Part shown: in pieces, positions 57,983 to 64,000 of the stretch | Layout of the letters: every line of letters starts with the position of its first letter | Numbering within the stretch: the first letter of the stretch is position 1 | DNA from: Chamaecyparis obtusa | Lineage: Eukaryota; Streptophyta; Pinopsida; Cupressales; Cupressaceae | Reading direction: 5' to 3' | Length of the DNA: 64,000 nt | NCBI GenBank assembly: GCA_027943335.1 | Contig: BSBK01006741.1 | Location: forward strand, 806,001 to 870,000 | Program-made: the position numbers and the translations under genes | Notes under the pieces: model-generated | What the model was told of the DNA's origin: nothing | Database searches by the model: none | What the model saw: only the letters and a program-made list of their open reading frames with translations

Positions 57983-60900
57983 CTAGGAGGCTGGTGGAGT
58001 ATTGACCTTTTGAACATGAGGTATGTACTGATACCTCCACTTATCATACACCTCTTCGCCTGGGAAATCAAAATCATAAAACTCAACCCTTTTTCTTGAT
58101 AATTGTTCCCATTCCTTTTCAATCTGAGTGACCCTTTGCTAAATATTGTCAAACATTGATTTGGTGTTTATTAATAACTTGATAGTACTGTTAAGAGAAA
58201 ATGTGTCATTCAAGACACCAGTCACCTTTTCTGACAAAAGTGCATCCATTTCTTCCCTCCATTGATATGATTCTTTGAATTCTCCCTTATTTGTGAAAAT
58301 AGTGGGCACCAACTCATAATTTGAAAGCATTAATTCAGCTTTCAGCATACTTGATTTTCTGATAAAATTATCTAAAATGATGCCATACTATACCATTTTC
58401 TTCACAATCTGATGCAATGGCTTAATTAGTGGATCAGGGTCTTCTTGGCCCTTTGACAACATTCAGAATAACCTTACATTAGAAGACCTATCAATCCACT
58501 TCTTCAAAATTGGGGACATCTGAGTCTTCTCCTTATTTAAAATTACAAACAAGGAATGCAACTTACTAACGTGACTATAAAAAATGGAAGGCTTCAAATC
58601 AATGGCAAACTGCATGATTGCATCTATTATTTTCCCCTTATATTTCTGGTTTTCCAAAGCTGTGGCCTTTATATTCTCACCCTTTTCCTTTTCTAGTTCT
58701 ACCCTTATTTCCCTCAATTTATTAGTTTCTTTTGCTAATATTTGTTTCTCCCAACTAACCCTTCCATCCATACTTGTCTCTTAGTAGGGGGATGGTGGTA
58801 ACTCAACAATTGGGGTTGAAGATGAAATCATTGCAGGCTTGTCAAAGATTACCAATTAAGGAGACATGTGATCCAAGGGTCCAGACAACTGTGCTATATA
58901 TTAACTTGTCCTTTTGAATTAGCTCTACCCTGAGCTCATTGTAAGATTTTAGAACCATTTCAAATTTGAGCCTAAGCTCCTCTTTTTCTTAGGCATCCTT
59001 TTCTACCACTTTGACATTGAATTTAGTAGTTTCCAAGATCAAATTTGATGCCTCTACACCAGATGTCTCTCTTACTCTCTATACCAATAAACTTCCTGCA
59101 TACCCTATAGAGAGAGCCTTCCTTTTTCCTTTATCTTCTTCTCTATTTAGGGACCACATTACCAGGGCTGCATGATCTTCTAAGAAAGCAATTCCTCTAG
59201 CAATTGTTTGGCCTCCTCTACTATAGCAAGAGTTTTCACTTTGCTCTTTTTGACCTGGTCAAAGACAATTGCATCAGCAATGTCCCATTCTGGTTGAATT
59301 AATACCCCTACAGTATGGACCATGACCCTTCCTTCCTCAGGAGTAATCTTCTCAAATTGTTTGACCATTTCTACCTTGGTCTCATTTTCTATCTCTGTGA
59401 TGTCCTTATCAGGGGACTCCTCTTTTTTCTTCTCACATATCTCCTTAAATTGACTTATTTTCATTCTCCAAGGAAATTGAGAGAATGCCCTAGTCTTGAC
59501 AAATTTGTCATCAGCAAGGAAAGAATCAATGGCCTATTTCAAAATAGGGTCCATTTTTTTACCCTCAAACTCCTCAACTATAAGATCCATGGCCACATCC
59601 TTAGGTGCCTCTGGCATCCCTTCCTGCAAGTCATCATTGGAAATAAAAATGTTTCCCTCATTTCTCAATTTTACAAGTTGTTCTGCCACCCCATGTTCAT
59701 CTAATTGGCTAGGGGATTGGGAAGGAGAATAAGCTTCTTCTCCTGGCCTTACCTCTTCCTTCCTCTACCTCTTTGGAGAGGGTCCTTGCATTACCAGATC
59801 ACTAATGGGCCTTTTCCCTTTAGAAGTAGAGGGAATATCCTCACCCTTTTGTTGTGGTGGCAAGAGAACAGTATATCCACTTCTCTTCTGCATTGTATAG
59901 ACTCCCCTTGGGGTCAATTTAATATACTTGATTTGGCTCAAAATCTACCTAGCCCTCTCAGGGTCTGTCTTTCTTACAGTAGCCCTTTTTCATTAACTGC
60001 ATGCATGATACCCTCAAAATGTTCCATTAGGGCATCCACTTTCCTTGCCCATGGCTCTAAACCCTTTAATGGGTCATATGCTTTGTCAAAATTTATAATG
60101 AAGTCTACAGACTTCTTGTAGATGACCCATTTCTCTTTCTTGATCTGCTGAGTTTGAAGATCAAAATCATTCCTTATCACATCTTCAGGAAAATTAAACA
60201 GATGCTCAATAAGAGCACATCTCAACTTATCTCTGAACACTCCTGAAAGGAAACCTTCTATATCTGCACATCTAATAACAACTATTGTCATTCTATAGGG
60301 CTGAAAAACTTTGTTCAGATGTACCCACCCTCCCTTTGTGATCACATATTGATGTGCTATGGTTATATTTGGGAAAATAGTTCCCCTTCCCTTCCCAGTG
60401 AGAGTAGTCTCCTGTAGGTCCCCAATCTGCCTCAAAATTTTGGCATATCCTAACTTCAATGGGACTTGATAGGGTAGAATATATGGTGCCACTTTGCAAC
60501 CATATACTCTAAAAACTATAGAAACTAGATATAAAATTATATCCCCAAAATTGTGGACAATGGTGATGTCCTGACAATATTCTTTTGGCTTGATTAATCT
60601 TAGCAACTCTCTTGGGATCCTTGGACTATCAAAAAACAAAAGAGTTCTAAGCCTTGAGGAAAAATCCCTGTCAAAACCAATATAACTAGCATCAATTCTG
60701 TCCCATGACAGGGCTGTAGTCCATAGTTGTATTGGAAGGGTTTCTCCATTCCTCTCTTTCACAATATTTATTATTGAACTAAACAATTGCTCACCTTTGT
60801 ATAGGAACATGTGCATAAGCATCGAGTACCACCCAAAAGGCCTACTAACTTTCATGTCCTTAATTCCCATCAATCCCTCATGGATTAAATCAACTAGATG

Positions 60901-61650
60901 AGATGCAAAATAAAAAATTAGTGCTAATTGGGGATGTAGTGATTGTACCATCATGAACATGTATGGTACCAGCATATGGGTTGCTTCATCATGCCCTAGA
61001 ATTAAGGTCAATGATTTACAGACCTCTTATGATCTCTTACTAAATAGATCTAGCCTAAAAGGCTCTGGCATGCTTGGACTGCTAACACACATGGATCCAA
61101 TCTCCTTTAGAAATTCCATTAGAGGCCTTGCTCTTAAATAATCCCTCTGTGCCTCATATATTTCTATAAATTCTGTGAAATCAATTTTCTCTAACCCAAC
61201 AGAAGGGTCATTCAGTGAAAAAACTTCCCTAATCTGATCCTCTGTGATGGTGATTAGGTCCTTCCCATTTACATCCTTGACACATTTTGTCACAGGATCA
61301 TAACATTTGGCAATTTGGATCAACAACTTTGCATCCATGAAGAGTCCAGGAACTACCAACTTCCCTATATCAAACTACCAAATATTACTAAGGGGGGCAT
61401 AGGAGTTTCTCTGTGAGTATGCTAATCTAAATAAAATCAGACCGTTATGCTTTTCACCAACCTTAGCATCTCTCATCCAATTCCCTCTGTCATGGAGTGC
61501 TTCTGCTGCAAAATCCCTAGGGTTTCTTGTAACTAGTTCCTTTAACCTAGCCGCCCCATTATTTGAATGTGGCAATAACTACATTAAATATTCAAAGATT
61601 CCTCTCTTATTGTACTATGTCTGACCAGACAGGTTTCTTTTTGGTGGCAT
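57983..61650 (-). pseudogene. ORF inside outer 5' LTR (about 1,220 codons, broken)
   Basis: Same frame layout as 26607-22942. The longest open run, 345 codons at 61011-59974, spans the middle of the globular region and bridges the place where the 3' LTR copy has a one-base loss near 25681. Motifs are MGIKDMKVSRPFGWYSMLMH and PRIPRELLRLIKPKEYCQDI. A shift near 59985 and TAG stops break it elsewhere. The C-terminal half carries KISQFKEICEKKKEESPDKD and coiled coils. The two copies complement each other, so the ancestor was one long ORF. Function unknown. Confidence 0.72.
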
Positions 61651-61664
61651 TTTGAAACTAGGGC

Positions 61665-61671
61665 TTTTATA
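61665..61671 (-). promoter_or_regulatory. TATA-like box before the LTR ORF, 5' LTR copy
   Basis: TATAAAA (minus) 21 bases before the ATG at 61650, the same spacing as in the 3' LTR. Confidence 0.4.
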
Positions 61672-62227
61672 AAACAATGTATGAATACTGAGAAAACCCT
61701 AAAAAATCTTCACCTGGCAACACAAATTCCTCATAGCTCCTTCATAGAAAACAAGCAATTTCAAACTCAGAAAAGAAACCTACCAGGAACCTACAAATGC
61801 ATCGCTTGGAGTTGCTTCTCGAGGGAAATCCAATTCGCTAGAATGCTTATGAGAATGGTGAAGAGAAACAATGGTTCAATTTTAATGTATAGCATCACCA
61901 ACTGCACACAATCCATCTACACATAGAAAAATAAATTTTCCATTACTGAAGGTTGGCAGGCTCAGTGTTCACAGGACGTGAAAAATGTCATTGAGCAAAA
62001 ATTTGAATTCAGACCGTAGATATATTTCCTTTTTTGGTGCATCGGACGGGTGGTAAGTCTAATAGAAAAACCCTATATTACTTTTCCCTAAGTTAGTTCT
62101 CGACCAATGAGATCATTTCAAAATAACCATGTGAAGAAATAAGTAACTTATCTTTACTTTGCACGGAGTGGACAGGTGTCACCCTGTCACTAAAGCGCTA
62201 ACCCAAAACTGTCAGGAGAACCGACTC

Positions 62228-63225
62228 AAGATATAATGACAACCATCGATGTAATTTGATCGGATGATCATCACATTTCAATAAAATTTTGGTCCCACAA
62301 CTCACCTTTGAAACCTTCAAAGAATCAAGAAATGCCATGTCAAACAAGACAATAGGTGGAAGACCCCACCTTTATCCTCAGTGTCAAACACATTGGCAAA
62401 TTTGACATGTCATTATTAGCCTAGGCCAATCAGAAATGACCGCATCATGAAAAAACCTACAGCAAAGGACCCACCAAATGGTCCCCATCTTTAGACAAGA
62501 TCAATGGTTGTTGCTATATTGTTGACCCTAAAAAATGTGCATCTTATCCCAGTGGTATATTAATAGCCACAAGATCTTGTTGCATCTTAATCCTCCAGAA
62601 AAGATAGGCCCCACTGTGACACATCACTAATCTGTCATTGAATCAAAAACTGCCACATCGTGAAGAATCGACAAGTGGGACCTCTGACTTTTCACTCCCT
62701 ATTCGAAAAAATCCTAATAACCACCACATCATAACTTCCTATAACCAATGAGAAATAGACATATCGATGTGACCTGGCACCTTCAGGACCCACTTCATAC
62801 TTCATTCCCTAAAGAGAATCAAATGGTCGTCACTATACCGTAGGCTTAAATTCCTTACATCTCCTATCAATGGTATAATGATAGCCGTTAGATTAACCCG
62901 TTGTTTAAATTTTTGAAAAATCTGACCCTACATTTCCTATATTACAAAAAATAGGTGTCAACCTAGGGGAAATGCCATGGAGACTAACAAGTCAGAACCT
63001 AACATTGTCAGTGCAATTTCGATTGGATGATTGTCGCTAAAGCGTGATGTTTAAATGGCTATCATCTTGGTCCAACTGTATAGTGACAACCATTGATTTG
63101 ATCCGTTCTTTAAATGCCAGCATACCCTGCTACCAGATGGGACCACTCAGATAGATGGCTCTTCATCGCTAAAGCACATGTCAGACATTCTGACATAGGT
63201 AGGCTTTCAATTCAATGACAACCAC
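62228..63225. repeat. U3 motif family, 5' LTR copy
   Basis: Counterpart of 27028-28021, with copies such as TATAGTGACAACCATTGAT near 63080 and others in both orientations. Confidence 0.55.
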
Positions 63226-63549
63226 ATATTTAAAAAGTTTGATACTATTGAAAAATTTATCAGAACTTAGGCTTTGAAAGAAACAATTTAATCAAAAGGC
63301 ATCCTGATTCCAAAACCTAACCGCATAACACATAAAGTGATGAATAAAGAGGGTCGAAAAATAAGACATGCTTTATAAGGGGGATTAGTGAGCCAAAAAG
63401 GTAACATGAAAACATAACAGGGTTCAAAACTGGCTAGGGTTTTGTTAAACTTAGGGTTTGTCAACTTGAAACGTTACCATTGGGCCAACAACATAGATTA
63501 TTTTCAAGAATACTAGCATGAAGCTAAAAAAATTTGCACAGTGATAACA

Positions 63550-64000
63550 CACCTTTTGTCTCATATGGGCACAAAAGTCAACTCTTATTTTCTCATTGGA
63601 GGATACTTGTGTATATGGATTGCTCATCTTTGATGCTCCACCATTGATTAAATCTTTTGTCTCTTAATCTCCATGGCCCATTCTTTCTCATTTCTTATAA
63701 AAGGAGAGCTCTCTTCTTCATTCTAGATCCCCAACTTTTTATGCTAACTTTATGCTATAGGATTTCTTGGAGACTTTAGAGTTTTTGAAGTCTTTGAAGC
63801 CTTTTGGAGATCTTTTTACATTTAGCTTTCATTCTTGCATTATTAGCTTAGCTTCATATTTATGCTTTATTAGCTTAGTTTCTTTTTCCATACTCTAGAT
63901 TAGCTCACATAGATTAATTAGTTTGGATTTTAATACTTGCATATTTCCTTTCATAGCATAGCTTGCATTTCCATTTCTAGCATAGTTGCATTTTCATTTG
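63550..64000. repeat. Probable older LTR, right part
   Basis: Begins CACCT, the near-match to CACTT at 21795. A plus-strand TATA-like box (TATAAAA at 63696-63702, in TTCTTATAAAAGGAGAGCTC) is followed by T-rich leader-like sequence and repeats of CATAG/TAGCTTAG up to the window edge. No ORF. It runs off the right edge. Confidence 0.4.

Larger units (their letters stand above)
21800..63549 (-). mobile_element. Outer giant-LTR Tat-type retrotransposon, split by a nested element
   Basis: The direct repeats 21800-28345 and 56827-63549 both start TGTTGGTTCC and end GATAACA. A PBS lies beside the right copy and minus-strand gag-pol lies between them, so the right copy is the 5' LTR. Removing the 21-kb inner element (35158-56200) and one copy of its target duplication leaves about 20.7 kb, of which two LTRs make about 13.3 kb. 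Pol order is protease, extra RNase H, RT, RNase H, integrase. Flanks show a 4/5 target duplication. Each LTR carries a long ORF. Confidence 0.88.
56827..63549 (-). repeat. 5' LTR of outer element (6,723 bp)
   Basis: Partner of 21800-28345. On the minus strand it begins TGTTATCACTGTGC and ends GGAACCAACA. It keeps the 155 bp (about 61864-62018) lost from the 3' LTR. It contains the LTR ORF (61650-57983), a TATA-like box and the U3 motif family. Confidence 0.9.

Noticed and set aside
21800..63549. The 6.5-6.7 kb direct repeats as a segmental duplication and not LTRs
   Set aside because: TG...CA ends, a PBS beside one copy, pol in the right orientation between them and a near-perfect target duplication all favour LTRs.

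Overview
This window is intergenic DNA from a large, repeat-rich plant genome. I see no intact single-copy host gene, no rRNA or tRNA gene and no CRISPR array. Almost everything is LTR retrotransposon, mostly Ty3/gypsy, inserted into one another, plus a LINE-derived stretch. The lineages present (a chromodomain chromovirus, several Tat-type elements with an extra RNase H, a plant L1-like LINE and a plant mobile domain) point to a seed plant. The very long LTRs would suit a gymnosperm or conifer, but that is a guess.

Layout. (1) 1-4431, minus strand: a chromovirus with gag, protease and RT running off the left edge. One LTR (2158-3019) is shared with the integrase-chromodomain end of a second copy, whose own upstream LTR is cut down to 4113-4431. 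(2) 4432-14839, minus: a Tat-type element whose left LTR is interrupted by item 1. It has pol with two RNase H domains, a G-patch-like segment, and an antisense, intron-containing plant-mobile-domain gene between integrase and the left LTR. (3) 14840-19510, plus: a LINE ORF2 remnant, then a separate 618-codon decayed reading frame and an L1-like 3' end. (4) 19511-21799: mostly featureless AT-rich DNA and one side of a probable older LTR, whose other side resumes at 63550. (5) 21800-63549, minus: a Tat-type element with LTRs of 6.5-6.7 kb. (6) Inserted in its gag gene, a second Tat-type element at 35158-56200, plus, with 6.6-6.65 kb LTRs and a perfect 5-bp target duplication (GGACT on both sides).

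The most striking content is inside the giant LTRs. Both Tat families carry a reading frame of about 1,200-1,350 codons within each LTR, separate from gag-pol. In the inner element the LTR looks like a complete gene: a TATA box, an upstream exon, a 70-nt intron conserved in both LTR copies, the long frame and a polyadenylation signal. The N-terminal halves of the two LTR proteins, the LINE-linked frame and the antisense mobile-domain gene share a similar pattern (a strand, then an I/L-x-D/E-V/F helix ending in a hydrophobic-Pro or similar turn). This suggests repeated use of one plant transposon-associated protein family.

All coding regions are decayed. Many in-frame stops are TAG or TGA where an aligned copy or the protein family indicates CAG, TGG or CGA. 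This is what deamination of methylated CHG and CG sites would leave, so these elements have long been silenced. All functions below are read from motifs by eye; no database search was run.
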